From an uncultured Selenomonadaceae bacterium (GTDB taxonomy: Bacteria; Bacillota; Negativicutes; Selenomonadales; Selenomonadaceae), in assembly GCA_905236145.1 (NCBI GenBank), contig CAJOOE010000021.1:1-5707 (forward strand): a stretch of 5,707 nt of DNA, given 5' to 3'. Position 1 is the first letter of the stretch. Every line of letters starts with the position of its first letter. Positions 1 through 5,035 of this stretch are shown here, piece after piece. The notes beneath the pieces are model-generated. The model was not told the origin of the DNA. It worked only from the letters and a program-made list of their open reading frames with translations, and ran no database searches. A program made the translations under genes and the position numbers.

Positions 1-1353
1 AACTTTCGTCAAAGGCAATTCGATTTCCCGGTAAAGTTTTGCAAGTCCCGCCTCTTCCAATTTTTTTTCGTAAAGATTGCCGATTTTTTCCAGAGCCTCG
101 ACTTCGGCCGCCGGATTTTCCGAAAGTTTCAAGCCGTCAAATTCAAGCGGCAAAAGTTCCGCCGGCAAATAATTTTCCCGCTCCGGGTAAAGGAGATAAG
201 CCGCAATTTCAACGTCAAAAAACCTTTCAAGCCCGGAAATTTCGCGGCGGTGCAAAATTTTTTTCAGATTATGCACGAAAATTTTTCCGGCGAAGTTTTC
301 AAAAATATTTTTTGCGTCACTTTCGGCAAGCGAAAAAATTTCTTTGCCGTCCGTCGTCGCAAAATTTTCGGTAAGATAAATTTTTTCGGCTTTTGAAATT
401 TTGTCGAAATCCGGCGGAAGTATTTCGGACTGCACGGACAAAATTTTTGCCGGCTGAGTTTCCGGAGCGAATGAGGCAAAAAGATTTTCGCCGCCGTCAA
501 AAAGTTCGTGAATTTTTTTCTTCGCGACATTCAAGGCGTAACGATTGCAAAATTCGTCCGCCCGTTTCAAATCCGGTTTAATCTCAAATTCCGGAGCGTC
601 AAAAACAACGCCGGGAACGGTGCAATTTATTTTCGCCAAAGTCTTTGAAAGTTTCGCAATTTCGCCGGAATTTTGCAAAGCCTCGCGAATTTTTTTTGAC
701 TTGACGGCATCGGCATTTTCCAAAACATTTTCAAGAGAACCGAACTCTTTCAAAAGATTCATCGCGGTCTTTTGACCGATACCCTTAACGCCGGGAATGT
801 TGTCGGAATTGTCGCCGGCAAGCCCTTTGTAATCGACCAGGAGCGGCGGTTCAAATTCGTACTCTTCGACAAATTTTTTTTCGTCGTAAATTTCAACCTT
901 CGTGTTTTTTGTGAGCAGAACGCGGACGGAAGGATTTAAAAGTTGCAAAGCGTCGCGGTCGCCGGTAACTATATCGACTTCAAAATCTTTTCCGGCTTGA
1001 TTCGCCAAAGTGCCGATAATATCGTCCGCCTCAAAACCTTCAACGCCGATTTTTTTTATTCCGACGACTTCGACAAACTCTTTCAGCAGGACGAGTTGAG
1101 CGGCAAGTTCGTCCGGCATTTTATCGCGGGTGCCTTTGTATTCGGCAAACATCTCCGTCCGAAAAGTTTTTTTCGCGGTATCTGCGGCAACCGCCGCAAA
1201 GTCCGGAGAAAAATCCCGGAGAAGTTTCAACACGACATTTGCAAAGCCGACGACCGCACCGGTATATTCTCCGGTCGGAGCGGTAAGTCCGGGCATGGCG
1301 TAAAAGGCTCGGTAAAAAATACTGCTGCCGTCTATAATCATAAATTTTTTCAC
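1..1353 (-). CDS. polA: DNA polymerase I, N-terminal part (5'-3' exonuclease plus remnant 3'-5' exonuclease domain); C-terminus beyond left edge
   Basis: DNA polymerase I removes RNA primers and fills gaps in replication and repair. I translated 451 codons without a stop. Residues 1-290 are the 5'-3' exonuclease: start MKKFMIIDGSSIFYRAFYAM, acidic metal ligands in EGFEADD (105-111) and VTGDRDA (129-135), then the helix-hairpin-helix region LAGDNSDNIPGVKGIG (178-193). Residues about 300-430 sit where the 3'-5' exonuclease lies, but the domain is short: VHNLKKIL (360-367) and VEIAAYLL (381-388) align with family motifs while the catalytic carboxylates are absent, so it is probably inactive, as in Bacillus and Thermus enzymes. 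The polymerase domain begins near ELPL (446-449) and is cut off, so about half of a usual 850-900 residue protein is seen. The start is GTG at 1353: an in-frame stop lies seven codons upstream, and Met5 is too far from the ribosome site. It is transcribed divergently from yhdT-panF. Confidence 0.96.
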   Translation of the reverse strand, partial: MKKFMIIDGSSIFYRAFYAMPGLTAPTGEYTGAVVGFANVVLKLLRDFSPDFAAVAADTAKKTFRTEMFAEYKGTRDKMPDELAAQLVLLKEFVEVVGIKKIGVEGFEADDIIGTLANQAGKDFEVDIVTGDRDALQLLNPSVRVLLTKNTKVEIYDEKKFVEEYEFEPPLLVDYKGLAGDNSDNIPGVKGIGQKTAMNLLKEFGSLENVLENADAVKSKKIREALQNSGEIAKLSKTLAKINCTVPGVVFDAPEFEIKPDLKRADEFCNRYALNVAKKKIHELFDGGENLFASFAPETQPAKILSVQSEILPPDFDKISKAEKIYLTENFATTDGKEIFSLAESDAKNIFENFAGKIFVHNLKKILHRREISGLERFFDVEIAAYLLYPERENYLPAELLPLEFDGLKLSENPAAEVEALEKIGNLYEKKLEEAGLAKLYREIELPLTKV

Positions 1354-1363
1354 GGAAAAACTT

Positions 1364-1373
1364 TCACCCTCTC
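1364..1373 (-). promoter_or_regulatory. ribosome binding site of polA (supports GTG start)
   Basis: Read on the minus strand this is GAGAGGGTGA, a good anti-16S match ending 10 nt before the GTG at 1353. The next in-frame start, ATG at 1341, would lie 22 nt away, so the GTG is preferred. Confidence 0.6.
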
Positions 1374-1434
1374 AAAAATAATCGTCCTTCTATTTCTGCG
1401 AATTATTCCGGTATTCCTGCGAAAAAAACAAATC

Positions 1435-1464
1435 AAAAAAAGTTGCCGCACCGGGCGACAACTT
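1435..1464 (-). terminator. intrinsic terminator-like hairpin facing polA (terminator or attenuator)
   Basis: On the minus strand, AAGTTGTCGC and GCGGCAACTT form a 10-bp stem (one G-U pair) around the loop CCGGT. A run of seven T (1441-1435) overlaps the end of the stem and continues past it. On the plus strand the G-U pair becomes a C-A mismatch and no T tract follows, so the element works only toward polA. No minus-strand gene ends upstream of it. It lies 81 nt before the polA start, so it would act either as an attenuator in a polA leader or as a barrier to stray antisense transcription from the yhdT side. The structure is clear; the role is inferred. Confidence 0.6.
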
Positions 1465-1527
1465 CCGGGAAAAAAATCAATGCCGCAAATTTTTTTCGCC
1501 GGACAAAATTTTTATTCAAATTTTAAT

Positions 1528-1555
1528 TTGATTTAACGCAAAGTTATGTTATCAT
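1528..1555 (+). promoter_or_regulatory. sigma70-type promoter for yhdT-panF
   Basis: A -35 box TTGATT (1528-1533) and a -10 box TATCAT (1550-1555) are separated by 16 bp in an AT-rich stretch. The predicted start is near 1562, giving a leader of about 143 nt before the yhdT ATG at 1705. The -10 differs from consensus at one position and the -35 at two. No other pair in the gap is as good. Confidence 0.55.
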
Positions 1556-1560
1556 ACCGC

Positions 1561-1598
1561 CGGACGATATGCGAAAAAATTTTTTTGCAATCGTACCG
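1561..1598 (+). repeat. 38-nt imperfect inverted repeat at the predicted yhdT-panF transcription start
   Basis: The left arm CGGACGAT-A-TGCGAAAAAA pairs with the right arm TTTTTTTGCA-ATCGT-A-CCG. That gives 18 potential pairs, one of them G-U, with single unpaired A residues at 1569 and 1595. The centre is A6/T7. As RNA it would be a 5'-terminal stem-loop (the middle A-U pairs opening as the loop). As DNA it could be an operator just downstream of the -10 box. No T tract follows directly, so it is not an ordinary terminator. Confidence 0.55.
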
Positions 1599-1616
1599 AA
1601 AAGAAGTTTGTTTTTT

Positions 1617-1697
1617 TGGGAGCCGGGAGAAAAAAATTTTTCCCCGTGTTCCCGCCAAAGAGCTTGTACCGGAGAAGATTCGGACAAGACCGGGAGG
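1617..1697 (+). promoter_or_regulatory. candidate structured leader of yhdT-panF with alternative pairing at the ribosome site
   Basis: The hexamer CGGGAG occurs twice, at 1624-1629 and at 1691-1696; the second copy is the ribosome binding site of yhdT. TTCCCG at 1649-1654 can pair with either copy (one G-U pair each), so an upstream pairing would free the ribosome site and a downstream pairing would hide it. Between them, 1663-1688 forms a strong hairpin: CTTGT, a bulged A, CCGGA, loop GAAGA, TTCGG, ACAAG. It ends 3 nt before the second CGGGAG. I recognise no known riboswitch class. The mutually exclusive pairing is seen in the sequence; the regulatory role is inferred. Confidence 0.35.
1692..1697 (+). 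promoter_or_regulatory. ribosome binding site of yhdT
   Basis: GGGAGG ends 7 nt before the ATG at 1705. It fixes that start against an in-frame ATG at 1546, which has no ribosome site and would lie upstream of the predicted transcription start. Confidence 0.8.
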
Positions 1698-1704
1698 TAT
1701 TCAA

Positions 1705-1986
1705 ATGGCAAAATTAAAAAATGCGTCGCAAAAGATGAGCGACGCGGAAAAATTTTGTACGGTAAGACGCGAGGCAATTTATACTTTCCTCTCACTTGCC
1801 GTACTTATTGTTTTTTGGCTTTTTGCGGGGTTCGGCACTTCGTCATCGGACGCAAAAATTTTCGGACTGCCTTTTTGGGCGGTTTTCGGGACGGTCGGCG
1901 TGTGGATTTTCGCAATTTTTTTGAGTTTTGTTTTGAGCCGCATACTTTTCAAGAATATGGATTTGGGAGGGGACGGCGATGAATGA
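1705..1986 (+). CDS. yhdT: YhdT/DUF997 family small membrane protein, PanF partner
   Basis: A 93-residue inner-membrane protein of a family with no established biochemical role, usually encoded just before panF. It has a charged N-terminus (1-25), a first membrane helix at about 26-42, a short polar loop GTSSSDAK (44-51), a second helix at about 54-77, and an acidic tail ending DLGGDGDE. The GLPFW loop followed by a helix and acidic tail resembles the E. coli YhdT pattern GFPRWFE...EDDD as I recall it. The start is ATG 1705 behind GGGAGG. The stop overlaps the panF start by 8 nt, so the two are very likely translationally coupled. A role in PanF assembly or stability is a guess from constant linkage. 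Confidence 0.85.
   Translation: MAKLKNASQKMSDAEKFCTVRREAIYTFLSLAVLIVFWLFAGFGTSSSDAKIFGLPFWAVFGTVGVWIFAIFLSFVLSRILFKNMDLGGDGDE
1965..1972 (+). promoter_or_regulatory. ribosome binding site of panF inside the yhdT 3' end
   Basis: GGGAGGGG lies in the last yhdT codons, with its GGGAGG core ending 8 nt before the panF ATG at 1979. It supports reading the two genes as a coupled pair. Confidence 0.75.
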
Positions 1987-3466
1987 GAACGGAAATATTT
2001 TTGCACTTCTCCCGCTTATCGTCTTTATGATCTTTATGGTCGGGATAAGCGTTTTTGTCCGCAATCGGCAAGCGGAAAAAAATTTTGTCGGAAATTATTT
2101 TATCGGAAATCGTCAACTCGGCGGCTTTGTTTTGGCAATGACCACCGTCGCTACTTACAGTTCGGTAAGTTCTTTTGTCGGCGGGCCGGGAATGGCTTAC
2201 TCCGTCGGTTTCGGCTGGATTTATATGGCTGTCGTTCAAGTCACGGCAATTTTTTTGGTCTTGGGGATTTTCGGAAAAAGAGTTGCACTTCTTGCCCGGA
2301 AATTGGACGCGGTCACGGTCGTCGATATAATCCGGGCAAGGTTTCAATCCGATTTTATTGCGGCGATTGCGGCTTTTGTCATTGTCCTCTTTTTCTGCGG
2401 AACGATGACCGCTCAATTTGTCGGCGGGGCGAAGCTCTTTTCTGCGGTTACCGGTTACAGCTACGAGTCCGGTCTGATTCTTTTCGGTCTTGTCGTGGTA
2501 ATTTATACTTCAATCGGCGGATTTCGGGCTGTCGCTCTTACCGATACCCTTTGTGCTTTGATTATGATGGTCGGAATTGTCCTGTTGCTTTATCACGTTT
2601 TGGATTTCGGCGGCGGTTTTTCTCAAATGATAAATACTCTGGAAAAAAGCAATCCGGAAATGTTTGAGCCGTTTTCTTTCGGAAATATGCCGTGGACGAT
2701 TTATTTTACTCAATGGCTTTTGGTCGGAATTTGTACAATAGCTTTGCCGCAGTCCGTCGTTCGCGGAATAAGTTACAAAAATACAAAGGGACTGCACGAG
2801 GCCATGTTGATAGGGACGATTGTCGTCGGGTTTATGAATATCGGAATAAATTTCACCGGGATTTTGGCACACGGAGTTTTGCCGGGAACGGCGGCGGATT
2901 ACGGCGGGGTTGACAATATTATCCCGACGACGATTGTGACGGTTATGCCGCAATCTTTGATCGGTTTTGCGATAATCGGGCCGCTCGCCGCGTCAATTTC
3001 CACGATTTCCGGACTTTTGATAGTTGCGTCGAGTGCCATTGTGAAAGATATTTATATGCATTACAAGCAAAAAAATTCTTCGGAAGTTTCGCCCGGCACT
3101 TTGAAAATTTTGTCCGTCGCAACGACTGCGATTATCGGGACGATTGTCTTTGTAATTGCTCTCACTCCTCCGAGCCTTATTTGGCTGATAAATATGTTTG
3201 CGTTCGGCGGCTTGGAAACGGCATTTTTCTGGACTTTGCTTTTGGGACTTTTCTGGAAAAAATCGAACAAACTTGCCGCAATGCTCTCAATGACCGGCGG
3301 GACAGTGATTTACTGTGCGACTCAAGCCGCCGGATTTAAAATCTTAAATCTTCATCAAATTACCATCGGAATTACCTGTTCGCTGATTCTGTTTTTAATC
3401 GGTGCGTATTTCGGCAAGCCGTCCGACGAAAAAACTTTGAAACTTTTCTTTCCGGACAAAAATTGA
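1979..3466 (+). CDS. panF: sodium/pantothenate symporter
   Basis: A 495-residue sodium:solute symporter (SSS family, LeuT fold) that imports pantothenate for coenzyme A synthesis across the cytoplasmic membrane. The length is close to E. coli PanF (about 483). Characteristic stretches are NYFIGNRQLGGFVLAMTTVA (39-58), SFVGGPGMAY (65-74), MTAQFVGGAKL (143-153), IGGFRAVALTDT (179-190), VRGISYKNTKG (261-271), and AASISTISGLL (337-347) followed by SSAIVKDIYM (351-360). S341-T342 align with the Ser pair of the conserved Na2 sodium site in vSGLT, a family inference. FGGLETAFFWTLLLGLFW (409-426) matches the PanF-type AFGGLEAVFLWPL region. Twelve to thirteen helices are evident by hydrophobicity. It overlaps yhdT by 8 nt and stops 43 nt before ecfA1 with no convincing terminator between, so read-through is likely. 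Pantothenate is the best substrate call; another SSS substrate is unlikely given the yhdT pairing. Confidence 0.94.
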   Translation: MNENGNIFALLPLIVFMIFMVGISVFVRNRQAEKNFVGNYFIGNRQLGGFVLAMTTVATYSSVSSFVGGPGMAYSVGFGWIYMAVVQVTAIFLVLGIFGKRVALLARKLDAVTVVDIIRARFQSDFIAAIAAFVIVLFFCGTMTAQFVGGAKLFSAVTGYSYESGLILFGLVVVIYTSIGGFRAVALTDTLCALIMMVGIVLLLYHVLDFGGGFSQMINTLEKSNPEMFEPFSFGNMPWTIYFTQWLLVGICTIALPQSVVRGISYKNTKGLHEAMLIGTIVVGFMNIGINFTGILAHGVLPGTAADYGGVDNIIPTTIVTVMPQSLIGFAIIGPLAASISTISGLLIVASSAIVKDIYMHYKQKNSSEVSPGTLKILSVATTAIIGTIVFVIALTPPSLIWLINMFAFGGLETAFFWTLLLGLFWKKSNKLAAMLSMTGGTVIYCATQAAGFKILNLHQITIGITCSLILFLIGAYFGKPSDEKTLKLFFPDKN

Positions 3467-3491
3467 CGAAACGGGAAAGCCGGATTAAAAT
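3463..3491 (+). promoter_or_regulatory. promoter of ecfA1 overlapping the panF stop codon
   Basis: TTGACG (3463-3468) and TAAAAT (3486-3491) are separated by exactly 17 bp, one mismatch from consensus in each box. The TGA stop of panF is part of the -35 box. The expected start near 3498 would place the ribosome site at the very 5' end of the message. Confidence 0.55.
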
Positions 3492-3497
3492 ACTTTT

Positions 3498-3504
3498 GAG
3501 GTGA
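3498..3504 (+). promoter_or_regulatory. ribosome binding site of ecfA1 (decides the start)
   Basis: GAGGTGA ends 5 nt before the ATG at 3510. An in-frame GTG at 3501 lies within this site, so ATG 3510 is the better start. Confidence 0.75.
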
Positions 3505-3509
3505 GCGGA

Positions 3510-4337
3510 ATGGAAATTATCCGGACGGAAGGAGTAAGATTTTTTTACGATTCCGGCGAAAAGAAAATCCCGGCATTGGACGGAGTGAATTTGTCGATAA
3601 ATGAGGGAGAGTTTGTCGCGATAATCGGGACGAACGGCTCCGGAAAATCCACGCTGGCGAAACACTTCAACGCACTTCTTCTGCCGGCTGAAGGAAAAAT
3701 TACCGTCTGCGGAACGGATACGAAATCTGAAAAAGATTTGTGGGAGATAAGAAAAAAAGTCGGAATGGTCTTTCAAAATCCGGATAATGAAATAGTTGCG
3801 GCGATAGTTGAGGACGATATAGCTTTCGGTCCGGAAAATTTGGGGATACCGACCGGCGAAATTCGTTCCCGCGTCGATTTGGCACTTGACGCGGTGAATT
3901 TGAAAGAGTTCAGAAAATTTTCGCCGGCAAAGTTGAGCGGCGGACAAAAGCAGCGGCTTGCGATAGCCGGAGTGATTGCAATGAAAACCGAAATTTTGGT
4001 ATTGGACGAGCCGACCGCGATGCTTGATCCGCAGGGACGGCGGGAGATTTTGGAAACGGTGAAAAAATTACACTCTGCCGGAATGACGATAATTTACATA
4101 ACGCATTTCATGGAGGAGGCGGCGGCGGCTCAAAAAGTCGTCGTAATGGAAAAGGGAAAAATTTTAAAAATCGGATCGCCGGCAGAAATTTTTTCCGACG
4201 TGAAGGAAATGCACCGGCTCGGCTTGGAAGTCCCGGTCGCGGCTGAAGTTGCTTACAGATTGCGGAAAAAGGGAATAAACCTGCCGCAAAAAATTTTGAC
4301 CGGTCATGACTTGGCGGCGGCGTTGAAAGGACTTTGA
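3510..4337 (+). CDS. ecfA1: energy-coupling factor transporter ATPase, EcfA1 type
   Basis: A 275-residue ATP-binding subunit of an ECF vitamin or metal importer. It hydrolyses ATP on the inner membrane face to drive EcfT and a substrate-specific S component. Motifs in order: Walker A GTNGSGKST (40-48), Q-loop VFQNPDNEIV with Q89, signature LSGGQKQR (142-149), Walker B ILVLDEP (162-168), D-loop AMLDPQGR (170-177), switch His199 in ITH, and a C-terminal extension (about 225-275) typical of EcfA. QNPDNEIVAAIVEDDIAFG (89-107) is close to the EcfA1 rather than EcfA2 consensus. All catalytic residues are intact. EcfA1 usually pairs with EcfA2 and sits beside ecfA2-ecfT, but here a terminator follows directly, so its partners must be elsewhere. 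A CbiO-type cobalt or nickel ATPase is the main alternative. It has its own likely promoter and may also be read from panF. Confidence 0.88.
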   Translation: MEIIRTEGVRFFYDSGEKKIPALDGVNLSINEGEFVAIIGTNGSGKSTLAKHFNALLLPAEGKITVCGTDTKSEKDLWEIRKKVGMVFQNPDNEIVAAIVEDDIAFGPENLGIPTGEIRSRVDLALDAVNLKEFRKFSPAKLSGGQKQRLAIAGVIAMKTEILVLDEPTAMLDPQGRREILETVKKLHSAGMTIIYITHFMEEAAAAQKVVVMEKGKILKIGSPAEIFSDVKEMHRLGLEVPVAAEVAYRLRKKGINLPQKILTGHDLAAALKGL

Positions 4338-4350
4338 AAATTTTCCATAC

Positions 4351-4386
4351 AAAAAAAGCGGGTATAATCTCAAACCGCTTTTTTTT
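4351..4386. terminator. bidirectional intrinsic terminator between ecfA1 and tsaC/sua5
   Basis: GCGG (4358-4361) pairs with CCGC (4375-4378), extended by seven A-T pairs on the outside, with a 13-nt loop. The plus strand ends in T8 (4379-4386) and the minus strand in T7 (4357-4351). It starts 14 nt after the ecfA1 stop and its T8 side ends 4 nt before the tsaC/sua5 stop, so it serves both convergent units. Confidence 0.88.
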
Positions 4387-4389
4387 CTT

Positions 4390-5022
4390 TTAAATATTTT
4401 TCAACGCCGAAAAAATTTCTTCTTCCGTAATCGTCCCCCGCCGCAAAATTTTTATCTCGCCGCCGGACATATCGACGACAGTTGAACTTTCTCCGAATTT
4501 ACATTCGCCGCCGTCTATGATAATCGGAATTTTCCCGCCGATGTTCCGGAAAACTTCCTCCGCATTTTTCGGCGGCATTTTCCCGGAAATATTCGCACTC
4601 GACGCGGCAACCGGTTTTCCCGCACTTTTAATTACCGCAAGTGCCGTTTCATTGTCCGGAAATCTTATTCCGACACTTTTCAAGCCGCCGGTGACAAAAT
4701 CCGGGACAATATTTTTTTTCGGCAAAATTACGGTCAAAGCACCGGGGAAAAATTTTTTGAAAAGTTTTTCCGCTCTCCGGTCAACTTCCGCAATTTTTTC
4801 AATCGTTTCAAAATCGGCAACGTGTAAACTCAAAGCCTTTTCCGCCGGACGCTCCTTGACTTCAAAAATTTTTCTGCAGGCAATTTCGTCAAGTCCGTCC
4901 GCTCCGAGTCCGTAAACCGTTTCCGTCGGAAAAGCGACAAGCCCGCCTTCGCGAATAATTTTTCCGGCAAGTCCGATATTTTCCGGCGAAGGTTTTAAAA
5001 TTTTTGTTTCAATCAATTTCAA
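4390..5022 (-). CDS. tsaC: L-threonylcarbamoyladenylate synthase (TsaC/Sua5/YrdC family, short form)
   Basis: A cytoplasmic enzyme that makes threonylcarbamoyl-AMP from threonine, bicarbonate and ATP, the first step of the t6A37 modification of ANN-decoding tRNAs. The protein is 210 residues, the single-domain TsaC/YrdC size without the C-terminal Sua5 domain. Motifs: FPTETVYGLGADG (31-43), KERPAEKALSLHV (56-68), FPGALTVILP (92-101), VGIRFPDN (117-124), PVAASSANISG (137-147), ESSTVVD (178-184), ILRRGTI (192-198). The start needs choosing. A longer in-frame ORF from an ATG at 5157 would overlap mltG and has no homology there. TTG 5022 lies 5 nt after GGAG and 13 nt past the mltG stop. TTG 5016 (208 residues) is the alternative. 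It follows mltG in an operon. Odd: the usual NPL or KPL in the KxRP motif reads KAL. Confidence 0.92.
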   Translation of the reverse strand: MKLIETKILKPSPENIGLAGKIIREGGLVAFPTETVYGLGADGLDEIACRKIFEVKERPAEKALSLHVADFETIEKIAEVDRRAEKLFKKFFPGALTVILPKKNIVPDFVTGGLKSVGIRFPDNETALAVIKSAGKPVAASSANISGKMPPKNAEEVFRNIGGKIPIIIDGGECKFGESSTVVDMSGGEIKILRRGTITEEEIFSALKNI

Positions 5023-5027
5023 AAAAT

Positions 5028-5033
5028 CTCCGC
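5028..5033 (-). promoter_or_regulatory. ribosome binding site of tsaC/sua5
   Basis: Minus-strand GCGGAG lies in the 13-nt gap after the mltG stop and 5 nt before TTG 5022. It is the only ribosome-site-like sequence near the conserved N-terminus, so it supports the TTG start. Confidence 0.6.
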
Positions 5034-5035
5034 AA

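Larger units (their letters stand above)
1354..1704. other. divergent intergenic region between polA and yhdT-panF
   Basis: This 351-bp stretch has no credible gene. Short open frames cross it on both strands, but they lack ribosome binding sites and family resemblance. From the polA side it holds the polA ribosome site (1364-1373), a minus-strand hairpin followed by a T tract (1435-1464), an AT-rich block with a plus-strand promoter (1528-1555), a 38-nt imperfect inverted repeat at the predicted transcription start (1561-1598), and a leader with competing pairings up to the yhdT ribosome site (1617-1697). A 143-nt leader on a vitamin transporter operon is long enough for cis-regulation. Confidence 0.8.

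Noticed and set aside
943..1536. 197-codon plus-strand open frame opposite polA
   Set aside because: It is antisense to well-conserved PolA exonuclease codons, has no ribosome binding site or recognisable domain, and is rich in Lys, Phe and Arg as expected from the reverse of this codon usage.
1546..1704. In-frame 5' extension of yhdT starting at ATG 1546
   Set aside because: The ATG lies upstream of the predicted transcription start, has no ribosome site, and the extension resembles no YhdT. ATG 1705 has GGGAGG at ideal spacing.
1544..1795. 83-codon minus-strand frame that might end at the polA-side terminator
   Set aside because: It overlaps the yhdT start antisense, shows no homology or ribosome site, and its stop lies about 80 nt before the hairpin, so it does not explain the terminator.
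2510..2953. 147-codon minus-strand frame inside panF
   Set aside because: It is antisense to conserved symporter helices, with no ribosome site and low-complexity basic content.
3448..3480. Weak hairpin CTTTCC/GGAAAG after panF
   Set aside because: Six pairs around a long loop with no T tract, and it overlaps the end of panF and the ecfA1 promoter. It is not a credible terminator.
4363..4368. TATAAT hexamer in the loop of the bidirectional terminator
   Set aside because: The nearest -35-like TTGAAA is 23 bp away and no gene follows on that strand. It is simply loop sequence.
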